NCBI GenBank assembly: GCA_002295635.1
Contig: DBHK01000019.1
Coordinates: 47,281-111,280, forward strand
DNA: 64,000 nucleotides
Direction of reading: 5' to 3'
From: UBA830 sp002295635
Lineage (GTDB): Bacteria; Pseudomonadota; Alphaproteobacteria; MPNO01; UBA830
The notes below the pieces were generated by a model. That model was given only the letters and a program-made list of their open reading frames with translations. It did no database searches and was not told the DNA's origin. Numbering within the stretch: the first letter of the stretch is position 1; the number at the start of each line of letters is the position of its first letter. Below are positions 53,126 to 62,940 of the stretch, piece after piece. The position numbers were made by a program, and so were the translations under genes.

Positions 53126-56100
53126 CTAGCTTTTGCTCTGAGCCAGTTGATAATCTTCTTTCCGACGCTGACGCCAGGCCAGTAAATTGGCGCGGACCAT
53201 CAGTAACGACGGCGTAACAAACATCGTCAAAAGGGTAGCGAACGCTAATCCAAACGCAATCGCTGTCGATAATTGCTGCCACCATTGGGTCGAAGGAGCA
53301 CCAACAGAAATTTCTCGGGTCACGAAATCGATATTGACCCGAGTAACCATAGGTAGAAGACCGAAAATTGTTGTTGTGGTCGTCAATAGTACTGGGCGAA
53401 GGCGCTGCGCACCGGTTCGAATGATAGCTTCGCGCGGTGACGCCCCTTTTTTGACAATACGGTCGAATGTGTCAATCAGCACAATGTTATTGTTGACAAC
53501 AATCCCTGCTAGCGCGATGACGCCAACTCCGCTCATCACAATACCGAATGGTTGCTCGATTAAAAGAAGACCTAACATTACCCCAACGGTCGACATGATG
53601 ACTGCGGAGAGGATCAAGAAAGCAGAATAGAACCGGTTGAACTGTGTAACCAGAATAATAGCCATGAGGAACAGCGCCACCCCGAATGCCCGACCTAGAA
53701 ATGCTGAAGCTTTTTTCTGTTCCTCGTCTTCACCCTTAAACATGACTTGGACGCGAGGATCGATATTAGCTTCCTCATTAATCCACGATTGAATTTCCTT
53801 ATTCTTAATATCAGCGAGGACCCCTGGTAAGACGTCTGCTTTAATGCTCATTGAGCGGCGAGTATCTGTTCTGCGTAATTCGGTAGTCCGATACTTTGGA
53901 ACTCGCTGGATGAAATTACTCAAAGGGATTAACCCTTTGGGTGTTTGTAACCGGATTTGGTCAAGCTGTCCGAGCGTACGTTTATCCTCCGGAAAGCGAA
54001 TTACGATGTCGACCTCTTGGTCGGCGTCATCGGGTTGAAACTCGGAAATCTTCAGGCCATTAGTTACTAACCGTATTATTTGCCCTATTGCGGTGACATC
54101 GGCTGCGTATTTCGAGGCTTGAGCACGGTCGACCTTGAGTTGCCACTCGACCCCCGGAATCGGCCGCCCATCTTCAATATCTTTAAGCCCTGTAAGGGTG
54201 TTTAATTTTGCGCGAATTTTTGAAACGGCAGGTTGAATAGTCTCCGGGTAGCGGGATGAGACTAGAATGTGGATCGGTTTTCCGACTGGTGGACCAGCCT
54301 CCTCTTTGGCCGTTTCGACGTAAATCCCGGCAAGTTCACGCGAGCGATTTACTATGTCTGCAAGGATTAGATCGGCATTGCGGCGCGAATCCCATTTCGC
54401 GAATTCTAAATTAATCGTGCCTATAATGTCAGCGGGAGTGTCGTCGCGACGTTGTTGTTTTCCCGAAAGGACGTAAATTGCGCTGAATTCCCCGCGTTCT
54501 CTTTGAATATCACGAATGTGGCTTTCTACGTCGGCAACAAGAGATGCCTTCTCGTCTACGGACATGTTACCACGTGCGAAAACCTTCATAATTGCGCGAT
54601 CAGGTTCAACCTTTGGAAAAAACTCGAATCCTCGCCCGAAATTTGCGTATACAACCCAAACAACGATTAAAGACACAACGCCAAGGAAAACTATCTTTGC
54701 CGGATGATTCAAGATGCCATTTAGGCACTTAATATAAAAACCGGTGAAGCCGCGGACATTACTAATGTCGCCATCTTCCATTAACGACATTTGTTCTACA
54801 GTTTTTCTGTCAAGTGCCCCTGGTTTGCCAAACTGGGCTCCTAGAGTTGGTACAAATATAAGGGCCATTGCCAGTGATGCTACGAGCACGGCGATCAGAG
54901 TTATAGGAAGAAATTTCATAAACTCCCCAACGATGCCAGGCCAAAATAACAGCGGTAAGAATGCAGCGAGAGTAGTCACGGTCGATGTAATTATAGGCCA
55001 GGACATACGTTTGGCCGCTTCATTGTATGCGTTCCGTCGGGATATGCCTTCTATCATTTTTCTGTCGGCATACTCTGTGACGACAATCGCGCCGTCGACA
55101 AGAAGGCCGACCGAGAGGATTAGGGCGAAAAGAACTACTATGTTGACAGTTAGGCCAAAGGCCCCGAGCACAAGGATACCGGTCAGGAAAGATCCGGGAA
55201 TCGCAAGCCCCACTAAAAATCCAGCCCGAACGCCAAGCGCTGCGACAATGATGATCATGACTAAAAGGACAGCTGACAGGACATTGTTCTGAAGATCCGA
55301 AAGCATGTTTCGAATGTTCTTGGAATCATCGCCAGAGAAAGTGACGTTTATCGCTCGGGGCCAGCTATTCCGTTCCTGTTCAACCAGTGCTTTAACCGCT
55401 TTCACAGTCTCTACGATATTTTCGCCAGTTCGTTTTTTTACTTGCAAGGAAATGGCTGATTTACCATTCAGGCGAGCATAGGTTTCACGGTCCTCGAAAG
55501 TGCGTTGTACCGATGCGATGTCGCCTACAGTTACAACGGAATCGCCTTTTGTTTTAAGGGGCATTTTCAGGATATCGCCCACATTCTCGAATAGGCCGGG
55601 TACTTTCAACGCATAGCTGCCCTTTTTACTATTTAAAGAACCGGCTGCAATCACCCTGTTAGAGCGGTTAATAGCGTCCAGTACCAGTCGCGGGTCTAGG
55701 CCATAAGAGTCTAAAAGAAGGGGATTTATTATGATTTCGACCTGCTCATCCCTGTCACCACCAATTTTTGCCTCAAGAACCGAAGATATACTCTCTATCT
55801 TTTCTTGAAGAATTCGGCCCAGTTTAAGCAGTGTTCGTTCTGGCACGTCACCGCCAAGTGTTACGGTTATGATAGGGAAGAGGCTAAGATTAACTTCCAT
55901 AACCTTTGGCTCTTCTGCGTCTTCCGGCAATTCCGCCTTCGCGATATCGACCTTCTCGCGAACATCATTAATTGCCCTGTCAGAATTGAATCCTGCTTCG
56001 AATTCAAGCAATACATTGGCACCACCCAGATACCCGCTTGACCGTATTTCCTTAATGCCTTCAATCGATTTGAGCTCGCCCTCCATGGGACGTACAAGTA

Positions 56101-56284
56101 GGCGGTCACTATCTTCTGGCGCTATACCTTTCAGTGACATGGAAACGTATATAATCGGGATGTTTACATCTGGCCGAGCCTCCTTAGGAATGCCCATATA
56201 GGTCGAGAACCCGGAGATCAGTATTAGAATGAGAAGCGCAATAATCGTGCGAGATCGCGACATTGCGAGATCAATAATAGTCAT
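53126..56284 (-). CDS. RND-family efflux permease (HAE1-like)
   Basis: 1052 residues with the duplicated RND layout: helix 1 near residues 10-27, periplasmic loops of ~300 residues, and two six-helix bundles. The proton-relay helices read GLLVDGAIVVTEYADR (AcrB has Asp-Asp where this has Asp-Gly) and IVVNNNIVLIDTFDR (Asn where AcrB has Lys940). It exports a hydrophobic or amphipathic compound with the adaptor encoded upstream. Its ATG overlaps the adaptor stop by 4 bases. No outer-membrane channel gene is nearby. The altered relay residues occur in some HAE families, so it may still be active. Confidence 0.9.
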   Translation of the reverse strand: MTIIDLAMSRSRTIIALLILILISGFSTYMGIPKEARPDVNIPIIYVSMSLKGIAPEDSDRLLVRPMEGELKSIEGIKEIRSSGYLGGANVLLEFEAGFNSDRAINDVREKVDIAKAELPEDAEEPKVMEVNLSLFPIITVTLGGDVPERTLLKLGRILQEKIESISSVLEAKIGGDRDEQVEIIINPLLLDSYGLDPRLVLDAINRSNRVIAAGSLNSKKGSYALKVPGLFENVGDILKMPLKTKGDSVVTVGDIASVQRTFEDRETYARLNGKSAISLQVKKRTGENIVETVKAVKALVEQERNSWPRAINVTFSGDDSKNIRNMLSDLQNNVLSAVLLVMIIIVAALGVRAGFLVGLAIPGSFLTGILVLGAFGLTVNIVVLFALILSVGLLVDGAIVVTEYADRKMIEGISRRNAYNEAAKRMSWPIITSTVTTLAAFLPLLFWPGIVGEFMKFLPITLIAVLVASLAMALIFVPTLGAQFGKPGALDRKTVEQMSLMEDGDISNVRGFTGFYIKCLNGILNHPAKIVFLGVVSLIVVWVVYANFGRGFEFFPKVEPDRAIMKVFARGNMSVDEKASLVADVESHIRDIQRERGEFSAIYVLSGKQQRRDDTPADIIGTINLEFAKWDSRRNADLILADIVNRSRELAGIYVETAKEEAGPPVGKPIHILVSSRYPETIQPAVSKIRAKLNTLTGLKDIEDGRPIPGVEWQLKVDRAQASKYAADVTAIGQIIRLVTNGLKISEFQPDDADQEVDIVIRFPEDKRTLGQLDQIRLQTPKGLIPLSNFIQRVPKYRTTELRRTDTRRSMSIKADVLPGVLADIKNKEIQSWINEEANIDPRVQVMFKGEDEEQKKASAFLGRAFGVALFLMAIILVTQFNRFYSAFLILSAVIMSTVGVMLGLLLIEQPFGIVMSGVGVIALAGIVVNNNIVLIDTFDRIVKKGASPREAIIRTGAQRLRPVLLTTTTTIFGLLPMVTRVNIDFVTREISVGAPSTQWWQQLSTAIAFGLAFATLLTMFVTPSLLMVRANLLAWRQRRKEDYQLAQSKS

Positions 56285-57366
56285 GCCCCGTTCTTTGTTT
56301 GCTCGAGAACTGGCCTAACTTTCTGGCCTGCTTTGACGTACTCGTGACCCACCGTGATTAGCCGTTGACCATCTCTCAGCCCGATAACCCAGATACCGTC
56401 GGTTGTATCAGATATTATTTTGATGGTCATGAAACGCACAATGTCGCCATCATCAACAATTCTAACACCAATCTTACCGCTATCCGCGAGTGTTAGGACG
56501 GACGGAGAAATAACATGGACGGAAACCGGATTTAGTGGAAGTTTAAGTTTTCCCGTTAGGCCGGAGCGGATTTTGTAATCGGAATTCGGTATTTCCAATT
56601 CTACTCTAAATGTTCTTGTCTCCCTGTCTGCTACAGCCGAGATAAAACGCAATTTACCGTCAGCGATCTGTCCGTTGACCAAGGTAACTGTACCGAGCTG
56701 ACCCACTTCCAAGGATTCGATGTGGCGCTCAGATACGAAACCGACTGCGAGGATTGGGTCAAGGTCAACGACTTTTGCGATATTGTCGCCGATCTTTACA
56801 AAATTACCATTTTCGACATACCGATTCTCAAGAATCCCCTGAAATGGTGTCTTAATAGTTGTTCTCGCAAGATCCAGACGGATCGTTTTTGCTTGAGCGA
56901 GCGCAGAACTTACCAGAGCATGCGCTTCAGCGAGTTTCGCGTCAGACCTAAAGCCCTTTTTGGCAAGCTTTTTGGCAGCCTCAAACTCGATCTCGCGCTG
57001 CCGGACAAGTGCGGTTTTTTCGATAAGCCTAGAATTTCGGTCGCCGATATCCTGCCGCGCAATAATCTCACCGGCTTTGACTATCCTTCCCTCTTTTTCA
57101 GAAACAGTTTTGATTAGGCCAGCGGTTTCCGCTCGTATTATAATCCTTCGTGACTCCTCAGTCTGCCCGTTCACTATGACAGCGTTCTGCTCCGTTCGCG
57201 AATGTAATTCGCGCACTCGGACAGAGACTAATTCTATAGAATTTTGTTTTGTTGCTCTGAAGTCATTCGTGTTTGTAAGATTTTTGTGACCGCCAATTTG
57301 TCCAGAGATAATCCAGACTATAGACCCGACCGCTAAAACACCTGCGAAAATCACTGACCGTCTCAT
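56281..57366 (-). CDS. RND efflux periplasmic adaptor (HlyD/AcrA family)
   Basis: 361 residues from ATG 57366 (AGGA 8 bases upstream); a TTG two codons earlier opens the frame. It has a signal-anchor helix at 4-20, a lipoyl-like start GLIKTVSEKEGRIVKAGEIIA, a coiled-coil hairpin (about 95-150), and the second lipoyl half ILENRYVENGNFVKIGDN. The ending KAGQKVRPVLEQTKNGA is typical of the family. It joins the RND pump to an outer-membrane channel. Confidence 0.87.
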   Translation of the reverse strand: MRRSVIFAGVLAVGSIVWIISGQIGGHKNLTNTNDFRATKQNSIELVSVRVRELHSRTEQNAVIVNGQTEESRRIIIRAETAGLIKTVSEKEGRIVKAGEIIARQDIGDRNSRLIEKTALVRQREIEFEAAKKLAKKGFRSDAKLAEAHALVSSALAQAKTIRLDLARTTIKTPFQGILENRYVENGNFVKIGDNIAKVVDLDPILAVGFVSERHIESLEVGQLGTVTLVNGQIADGKLRFISAVADRETRTFRVELEIPNSDYKIRSGLTGKLKLPLNPVSVHVISPSVLTLADSGKIGVRIVDDGDIVRFMTIKIISDTTDGIWVIGLRDGQRLITVGHEYVKAGQKVRPVLEQTKNGA

Positions 57367-57375
57367 TCTCAAATC

Positions 57376-57474
57376 CTAGAACATTGATGCGAGTAGGAGG
57401 GGGCGCAGATTACTGCGGATGATATTATCCAAGTTCTCTGCGAGAACCTTTAAAAGGATAGGCATGGTTTCCAT
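57376..57474 (-). CDS. Possible 32-residue leader ORF before the RND operon
   Basis: ATG 57474 preceded by AGGAG (about 11 bases away) opens a frame of 32 codons, METMPILLKVLAENL to the stop at 57376-57378, 9 bp before the adaptor ATG. It could be a small protein or translated leader that couples into the adaptor. There is no similarity evidence and chance is possible. Confidence 0.25.
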   Translation of the reverse strand: METMPILLKVLAENLDNIIRSNLRPLLLASMF

Positions 57475-57721
57475 CAAGATTTATTCTCCTGACTGTTTAT
57501 GAGCGAAAATGTCATTCTTCGGGTGGCTCGCTCGTTTTAATTTGGAAGGCGGTCAGGTCGATTCTTTCACGAGTTTGTTCAAAGAATTACATTTTGAACC
57601 GCGACAAATCGTTATGAAACCTCTGTTTGAACCATGACTAAGCCTGTCAGAGCCGCTCATTCTGCAATCAGACTATTCCCCAACAGATTGCTATCACTTC
57701 CGACTATGCAAGGGGCGGTGT

Positions 57722-57749
57722 GATTATCATACAGTTTTGTATGATAATC
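57722..57749. promoter_or_regulatory. 28-nt inverted repeat between RND genes and ppx
   Basis: Arms GATTATCATACA (57722-57733) and TGTATGATAATC (57738-57749) are perfectly complementary around GTTT. Length and symmetry suit a TetR-type operator or a stem-loop. It is 356 bp from the adaptor start and 145 bp before ppx. No regulator gene is adjacent. Confidence 0.45.
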
Positions 57750-57893
57750 GCCTATACGCGTTTTTAAATAAGTTCTTCAGTCCTGACAAAAATTCCTTCG
57801 CAACCGAATTATTCGTCGATATAGTCGGTATACTAGATAAACATTTATGATATGCATCGCCTTGCCCGAGACGTTGCATAGTGGAGAGGCAAC

Positions 57894-58967
57894 GTGTCGG
57901 CATCGCCGCCACATCATAAAAATCGCCCGGAGAAAACGGGTAATAACGCGGTAGGCAGAAAAGACGTCGATCGTAAAGAACGCCTGTTCGCCGCACTGGA
58001 CTTGGGAACCAATAACTGTAGGTTGTTGATTGCCCAGCCTGAAGGGTGCGGATTCCGAGTAATTGACGGTTTTTCGCGTGTAGTTCGACTTGGCGAGGGT
58101 GTCGGCGAAGCAGGGACGCTTTCTGAGGCGGCCATAGAGAGAACGATTGATGCCCTCAAAATCTGCGCCAACAAAATATCCCGCCGTCGGGTATCGAATG
58201 GTCGGTACGTTGCCACACAAGCAGCCCGATCGGCCCGAAATAGCGATTATTTTATTCGCAGGGTAAAGGATGAAACCGGGATAGAAATGGAAATCATTTC
58301 TTCTCGCGAGGAGGCAGAGCTAACACTAACAGGATGTTTCTCTCTTTTGGAGCCTTCATACGAGTATGTACTGATGTTTGATGTTGGCGGGGGAAGTGCG
58401 GAATTTGTGTGGGCACGGATATTAAAAATGGGAGGGGCACAGATCCTAGGGTGGACGTCTCTTCCCTGTGGAGTTGTCACGTTGACAGAGACGCATGGTA
58501 GTAAAGAGTTTGCCCCTTTAGAGTATAAGTCTTTGGTATCTAGCGTGGTCGAAATAGTACGACCATTCGATTTGGAGTTTGGGATATCGGATAACATCGC
58601 CCGGGGTAGAGTGCAGATGGTTGGCACCGCTGGAACGGTGACGACGGTGGCGGGTCTCGATATGTGTTTAGCACGATACGACCGTTCGCGTGTTGACGGA
58701 AGCTGGTTAAGTTTTGATTCAGTCGGGCGTATTAGCCAAGCTCTTTCGACTCAGTCTTATGATGAACGTGCAGCTAATCCATGTATCGGTCACAACCGAG
58801 CGGATTTGGTCGTTGCTGGATGCGCCGTACTTGAGGCGGTTTGCCGAATTTGGCCTGCTGGGCGATTAAGAGTCGCGGACCGCGGCGTCCGAGAAGGGCT
58901 TCTCAGCGTGATGTCTGGACAGTCCAAGGCGACCTGCGATGGTGCGGCGACATTCGCCGCAGAATAG
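57894..58967 (+). CDS. Ppx/GppA exopolyphosphatase/guanosine pentaphosphate phosphohydrolase family
   Basis: 357 residues from GTG 57894, with GGAGAGG 5 bases before it. The actin-like ATPase fold shows AALDLGTNNCRLLIA, the SREEAELTLTGCFSL catalytic-region motif, MFDVGGGSAEF and MVGTAGTVTTVAG. A ~35-residue basic N-terminal extension precedes the domain. It hydrolyses polyphosphate or pppGpp; the family member cannot be told apart here. rlmE begins 9 bp downstream, so the genes are co-transcribed. ppx/gppA followed by rlmE is common in alphaproteobacteria. Confidence 0.88.
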   Translation: MSASPPHHKNRPEKTGNNAVGRKDVDRKERLFAALDLGTNNCRLLIAQPEGCGFRVIDGFSRVVRLGEGVGEAGTLSEAAIERTIDALKICANKISRRRVSNGRYVATQAARSARNSDYFIRRVKDETGIEMEIISSREEAELTLTGCFSLLEPSYEYVLMFDVGGGSAEFVWARILKMGGAQILGWTSLPCGVVTLTETHGSKEFAPLEYKSLVSSVVEIVRPFDLEFGISDNIARGRVQMVGTAGTVTTVAGLDMCLARYDRSRVDGSWLSFDSVGRISQALSTQSYDERAANPCIGHNRADLVVAGCAVLEAVCRIWPAGRLRVADRGVREGLLSVMSGQSKATCDGAATFAAE

Positions 58968-58976
58968 AGAGCTAGT

Positions 58977-59717
58977 ATGGCTCGGCACTCCGGAAAAAAA
59001 GGTGGAAAGAAGAGAAAGCGCGTGGCGAGCGAGTTGACCGGGCGTAATATGCGTGTTCGCGTGAAGTCCGCACGCGGACGTAAATCCTCATCGACGCGCT
59101 GGCTCGACCGGCAACTTAATGACCCTTATGTTCATGAAGCGCGCAAGCGCGGTTACCGCTCGCGCGCTGCTTTCAAATTGCTGCAGCTCGATGAGCGATT
59201 CAATTTTCTTAAACGTGGACAACGCGTAGTCGACCTTGGCGCTGCCCCTGGAGGGTGGACCCAGATAGTGATGGAGAAAACCAAGCCATCGGAGAGCGGC
59301 GGTAAATTAATTGCGGTTGATATTCAGGAAATGGAAAGCCTAGTCGGGGTAGATACCTTGGTTCTTGATATCTGCTTACCCGAATCATCCCGTACCCTTC
59401 GAGAGCTTCTAGGAGCTCCTGCTGACGTCATTCTTAGTGATATGGCTGCTACCATCACCGGGCATAAGTCTACCGATCACCTACGGACAATGGCACTTTG
59501 CGAAGAAGCTCACACCTTGGCTACGGAGACGCTAGTGGATGGTGGTATACTAGTAATGAAGGCATTCGCCGGTGGCGCCCATGCTGACTTGATGCGATCC
59601 CTGAACCGGGATTTTAATAAGTTACATACTGTCAAGCCGGATGCATCGCGACCAGAAAGCGCGGAGACCTATATAGTCGCAACTGGATTCAGGTCTCGTC
59701 AAGAGAGGGATTCCTAA
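58977..59717 (+). CDS. rlmE: 23S rRNA (uridine-2552 2'-O)-methyltransferase
   Basis: 246 residues of the FtsJ/RrmJ family. A Lys/Arg-rich N-terminal tail (first 40 residues) suits rRNA binding. The core shows SRAAFKLLQLDERF with the catalytic Lys, the SAM motif VVDLGAAPGGWTQ, VILSDMAATITGHKSTDH with the catalytic Asp, and the late MKAFAGGAHADL with the catalytic Lys. It methylates U2552 of 23S rRNA late in 50S assembly. It follows ppx by 9 bp; guaB starts 96 bp later. Confidence 0.94.
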   Translation: MARHSGKKGGKKRKRVASELTGRNMRVRVKSARGRKSSSTRWLDRQLNDPYVHEARKRGYRSRAAFKLLQLDERFNFLKRGQRVVDLGAAPGGWTQIVMEKTKPSESGGKLIAVDIQEMESLVGVDTLVLDICLPESSRTLRELLGAPADVILSDMAATITGHKSTDHLRTMALCEEAHTLATETLVDGGILVMKAFAGGAHADLMRSLNRDFNKLHTVKPDASRPESAETYIVATGFRSRQERDS

Positions 59718-59813
59718 AGACCCTCAGTTTTGATTCCCTAGGAACACCAATTTATTTGGGATTCGACTCGCCTGTGTATATTATAAAACGCCACTCAAAC
59801 AATAGGTGGTGGG

Positions 59814-61277
59814 ATGAAAATCCGCGACGCACTTACCTTCGACGATATACTTTTGGTGCCCGCAGAATCGGCCATCCTCCCCCACGAAGCAGAGACACGT
59901 ACGAGGCTGACCCGCTCTATCGAGCTTGGTATTCCTCTCGTATCGGCGGCAATGGATACAGTTACTGAGGCTAATATGGCTATCGCCATGGCCCAGGCTG
60001 GTGGTATCGGGGTCCTGCATAAGAATATGAATATTTCTGCGCAAGCGGATCAAGTTCGGGCAGTAAAGAAATTCGAATCAGGAATGGTGGTGAATCCGGT
60101 AACGATCGCGCCGGACCAAACTCTAGCGGATGCCCTGGCACTGATGGAGGGTTATCGTATTTCCGGTATTCCCGTCGTGGAACGCAAGGGCGGTAAGCTA
60201 GTTGGAATTTTAACGAATCGAGATGTTCGTTTTGCCGATAATGCTCTCCAGCCTATCAACGAACTCATGACGAGGGATAACCTGATCACTGTAGAGGAAG
60301 GTGTCGATATGGCAGAGGCGAGGCGCCTATTGCACCAATACCGGATTGAAAAATTGTTAGTCGTCGATAACGCGTATCGCTGTATCGGTCTAATTACGGT
60401 TAAGGATATCGAGAAAGCACAGCTCTACCCCAATGCTACAAAGGACGAAATGGGTCGGCTTCGAGTTGCAGCTGCAACCGGCGTGGGGGACGACGGGTTT
60501 GTTCGGGCAGAGGCGCTTATAGATGCTGAAGCAGATGTTGTTGTTGTCGATACTGCGCACGGTCATTCGCGGGGGGTTCTGGATGCGGTAGGTCGTATCA
60601 AACAGCTGTCGAATGGCATTCAGGTAGTTGCTGGTAATATTGCTACCCCGGATGGCGCAAAGGCTTTAATTGGTGCTGGGGCTGATGCGGTTAAGATTGG
60701 TATTGGGCCAGGGTCTATATGTACTACTCGCGCTGTCACAGGTGTCGGTGTTCCGCAATTTTCCGCGGTCTTGGAATCTGCGGAGGCTTGTAGAGCGGCA
60801 GATGTGCCGTGTATCGCGGATGGGGGCATCAGGTTGTCCGGTGATGTAGCGAAAGCAGTTGCTGCAGGAGCCGACTGCGTGATGGTTGGCTCGCTCTTGG
60901 CGGGGACAGAGGAGAGTCCCGGGGATGTATTTTTGTACCAAGGACGGTCTTACAAATCTTATCGCGGTATGGGCTCTCTTGGCGCGATGGCGGAAGGCTC
61001 AGCGGACCGGTACTTCCAGCAAGAGATCCAGGATAATCTCAAACTGGTCCCAGAGGGAATAGAGGGCAGGGTGCCCTACAAGGGGCCTGCTGGCGGAGTT
61101 CTTCACCAGTTGATAGGCGGCCTCCGAGCTGCCATGGGATATACCGGGAACGGAACACTAGCCGATATGCAACAAAGGTGCACGTTTCGGCGTGCGACGG
61201 CCGCCGGTTTCCGCGAGGGCCACGTTCATGATGTGTCGATTATGCGCGAAGCCCCGAATTACAGGCCACCAGACTAG
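59814..61277 (+). CDS. guaB: IMP dehydrogenase
   Basis: 487 residues. The barrel is split by a CBS pair (about 93-205). Catalytic Cys303 lies in GPGSICTTR, the flap is GVGVPQFSAV, and SYKSYRGMGSLGAM binds phosphate. It makes XMP from IMP with NAD, the committed step to guanine nucleotides. ATG 59814 follows GGTGGTGGG. It is next to guaA (78-bp gap); the rsmB gene often placed between them in relatives is absent. Confidence 0.97.
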   Translation: MKIRDALTFDDILLVPAESAILPHEAETRTRLTRSIELGIPLVSAAMDTVTEANMAIAMAQAGGIGVLHKNMNISAQADQVRAVKKFESGMVVNPVTIAPDQTLADALALMEGYRISGIPVVERKGGKLVGILTNRDVRFADNALQPINELMTRDNLITVEEGVDMAEARRLLHQYRIEKLLVVDNAYRCIGLITVKDIEKAQLYPNATKDEMGRLRVAAATGVGDDGFVRAEALIDAEADVVVVDTAHGHSRGVLDAVGRIKQLSNGIQVVAGNIATPDGAKALIGAGADAVKIGIGPGSICTTRAVTGVGVPQFSAVLESAEACRAADVPCIADGGIRLSGDVAKAVAAGADCVMVGSLLAGTEESPGDVFLYQGRSYKSYRGMGSLGAMAEGSADRYFQQEIQDNLKLVPEGIEGRVPYKGPAGGVLHQLIGGLRAAMGYTGNGTLADMQQRCTFRRATAAGFREGHVHDVSIMREAPNYRPPD

Positions 61278-61355
61278 GTGATGAAAAATTCTGATACAGG
61301 AAAACTTGCACATTTGGCTGGTTTCAAGGTACCGAACGGGAGAAACTTCTGAGCC

Positions 61356-62912
61356 GTGACTTCCGATGATAACGTTCTAATTATTGATTTTGGCTCTCAG
61401 GTTACCCAGCTGATCGCTCGCCGAGTGCGCGAAAGCGGAGTTTACTGTGAGATTCACCCGTTCAACCGTGTGACCAAAAAATTACTGACAAAGTTCGCGC
61501 CACGGGCTGTAATTCTCTCGGGTGGCCCAGCGTCGGTCCTCGATATTGATACGCCAAGGGCTCCAGATGAGGTGTTTGAACTTGGCGTCCCTGTCCTTGG
61601 CATCTGCTACGGCCAGCAAACCATGGTAGAGCAGCTTGGCGGCCGAGTGCAGACTTCAGATCACCGTGAGTTTGGACGTGCGGTGGTGAGGGTAATGGAA
61701 GACTGCGCGATTTTCGACGGTATTGCGGATGTCGGTTCCGAAGAGCAAGTATGGATGAGCCATGGCGACCGTGTTGATACATTGCCCGAAGGTTTTCGTG
61801 TCGTTGGAGTAAGCGAAGGAGCACCGTTCGCAGTCATCGCAAACGATGAGCAGAAATTTTACGGCGTTCAGTTCCATCCGGAGGTTATCCATACTCCCTC
61901 GGGTGCCGAGCTATTAAGGAATTTCACCCATAGAGTGGCTGGCTGTACCGGCAGTTGGACAATGACCACCTTTAGTAAACGGGAAATTGCCAAAGTCCGT
62001 CAGCAGGTCGGTGATGGCAAGGTGATCTGTGGCCTTTCGGGAGGCGTCGACTCATCCGTTTTGGCAGTCTTATTGCATGAAGCGATTGGCGACCAGCTTA
62101 CCTGCGTATTCGTCGATACTGGCATGATGCGCTTGAATGAGGCTGACGAAGTAGTTGGCCTATTCCAAGATCACTATAATATCGCTTTAGTCCACAGGGA
62201 TGCGACAAAACTTTTTCTCCGAAAGCTAAATGGCGTAACCGAGCCGGAACAGAAGCGCAAAGTCATTGGTGCTACGTTTGTTGACGTGTTTGAGGAAGAA
62301 GCGAGGAGTATTGGAGGAGCGGGCTTCCTGGCGCAGGGAACACTTTATCCCGACGTAATCGAATCCGTATCGTCCCACGGTGGGCCAAGCGCGATGATTA
62401 AATCGCACCATAACGTTGGTGGTTTGCCGGAACGTATGAACATGGAATTAGTCGAACCGTTGCGAGAGCTCTTCAAGGATGAGGTTCGCGCTCTGGGCCG
62501 TCAGCTGGGTTTGCCCGAGAATTTTGTTGGCCGCCATCCCTTCCCCGGGCCGGGTCTTGCGATTCGGATCCCTGGCGAGATTACAACAGAAAAACTCGGA
62601 ATATTGAGGCACGCAGACTCAATCTACCTAGAAGAAATCCGAAAAGCCGGACTATATGATGATATATGGCAGGCCTTCGCCGTTCTGTTACCCGTTCAAT
62701 CCGTGGGTGTAATGGGCGACGCTCGGACTTACGAGAACGTTTGCGCCTTGCGGGCAGTTACTTCGACAGACGGTATGACTGCAGACTTTTTTCCCTACGA
62801 GATGACGTTTCTGGGGCAAACCGCGAACAGAATTATAAACGAAGTTCCCGGTATTAATCGTGTAGTTTACGATATCACGTCTAAACCTCCCGGTACGATT
62901 GAGTGGGAGTGA
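61356..62912 (+). CDS. guaA: GMP synthase (glutamine-hydrolysing)
   Basis: 518 residues. The class I glutaminase half has Cys84 (GICYGQQ) and FHPEVIHT. The ATP-pyrophosphatase half has GLSGGVDSSV, and the dimerisation domain ends VVYDITSKPPGTIEWE. The start is a GTG with no ATG in frame close by. It converts XMP to GMP. Its last 15 bp, coding for IEWE and the stop, are an island attachment site, repeated at 63957. The gene is intact despite this. Confidence 0.97.
   Translation: MTSDDNVLIIDFGSQVTQLIARRVRESGVYCEIHPFNRVTKKLLTKFAPRAVILSGGPASVLDIDTPRAPDEVFELGVPVLGICYGQQTMVEQLGGRVQTSDHREFGRAVVRVMEDCAIFDGIADVGSEEQVWMSHGDRVDTLPEGFRVVGVSEGAPFAVIANDEQKFYGVQFHPEVIHTPSGAELLRNFTHRVAGCTGSWTMTTFSKREIAKVRQQVGDGKVICGLSGGVDSSVLAVLLHEAIGDQLTCVFVDTGMMRLNEADEVVGLFQDHYNIALVHRDATKLFLRKLNGVTEPEQKRKVIGATFVDVFEEEARSIGGAGFLAQGTLYPDVIESVSSHGGPSAMIKSHHNVGGLPERMNMELVEPLRELFKDEVRALGRQLGLPENFVGRHPFPGPGLAIRIPGEITTEKLGILRHADSIYLEEIRKAGLYDDIWQAFAVLLPVQSVGVMGDARTYENVCALRAVTSTDGMTADFFPYEMTFLGQTANRIINEVPGINRVVYDITSKPPGTIEWE
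62898..62912 (+). repeat. Attachment-site copy at guaA 3' end
   Basis: ATTGAGTGGGAGTGA, the final codons of guaA. An identical copy is at 63957-63971. The 3' end of guaA is a known integration site for tyrosine-recombinase islands. Confidence 0.75.
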
Positions 62913-62940
62913 TTTATTTATTGTTTAATATCAATAGGTT

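Larger units (their letters stand above)
57373..57893. other. 521-bp divergent intergenic region
   Basis: The gap between the RND adaptor and ppx/gppA holds the small possible leader ORF above, a strong inverted repeat (below), and the ribosome-binding site GGAGAGG of ppx. No other gene or RNA was recognised. Confidence 0.6.

Noticed and set aside
54744..55292. 182-codon frame opposite the RND permease
   Set aside because: Low-complexity Thr/Arg-rich shadow of conserved membrane helices.
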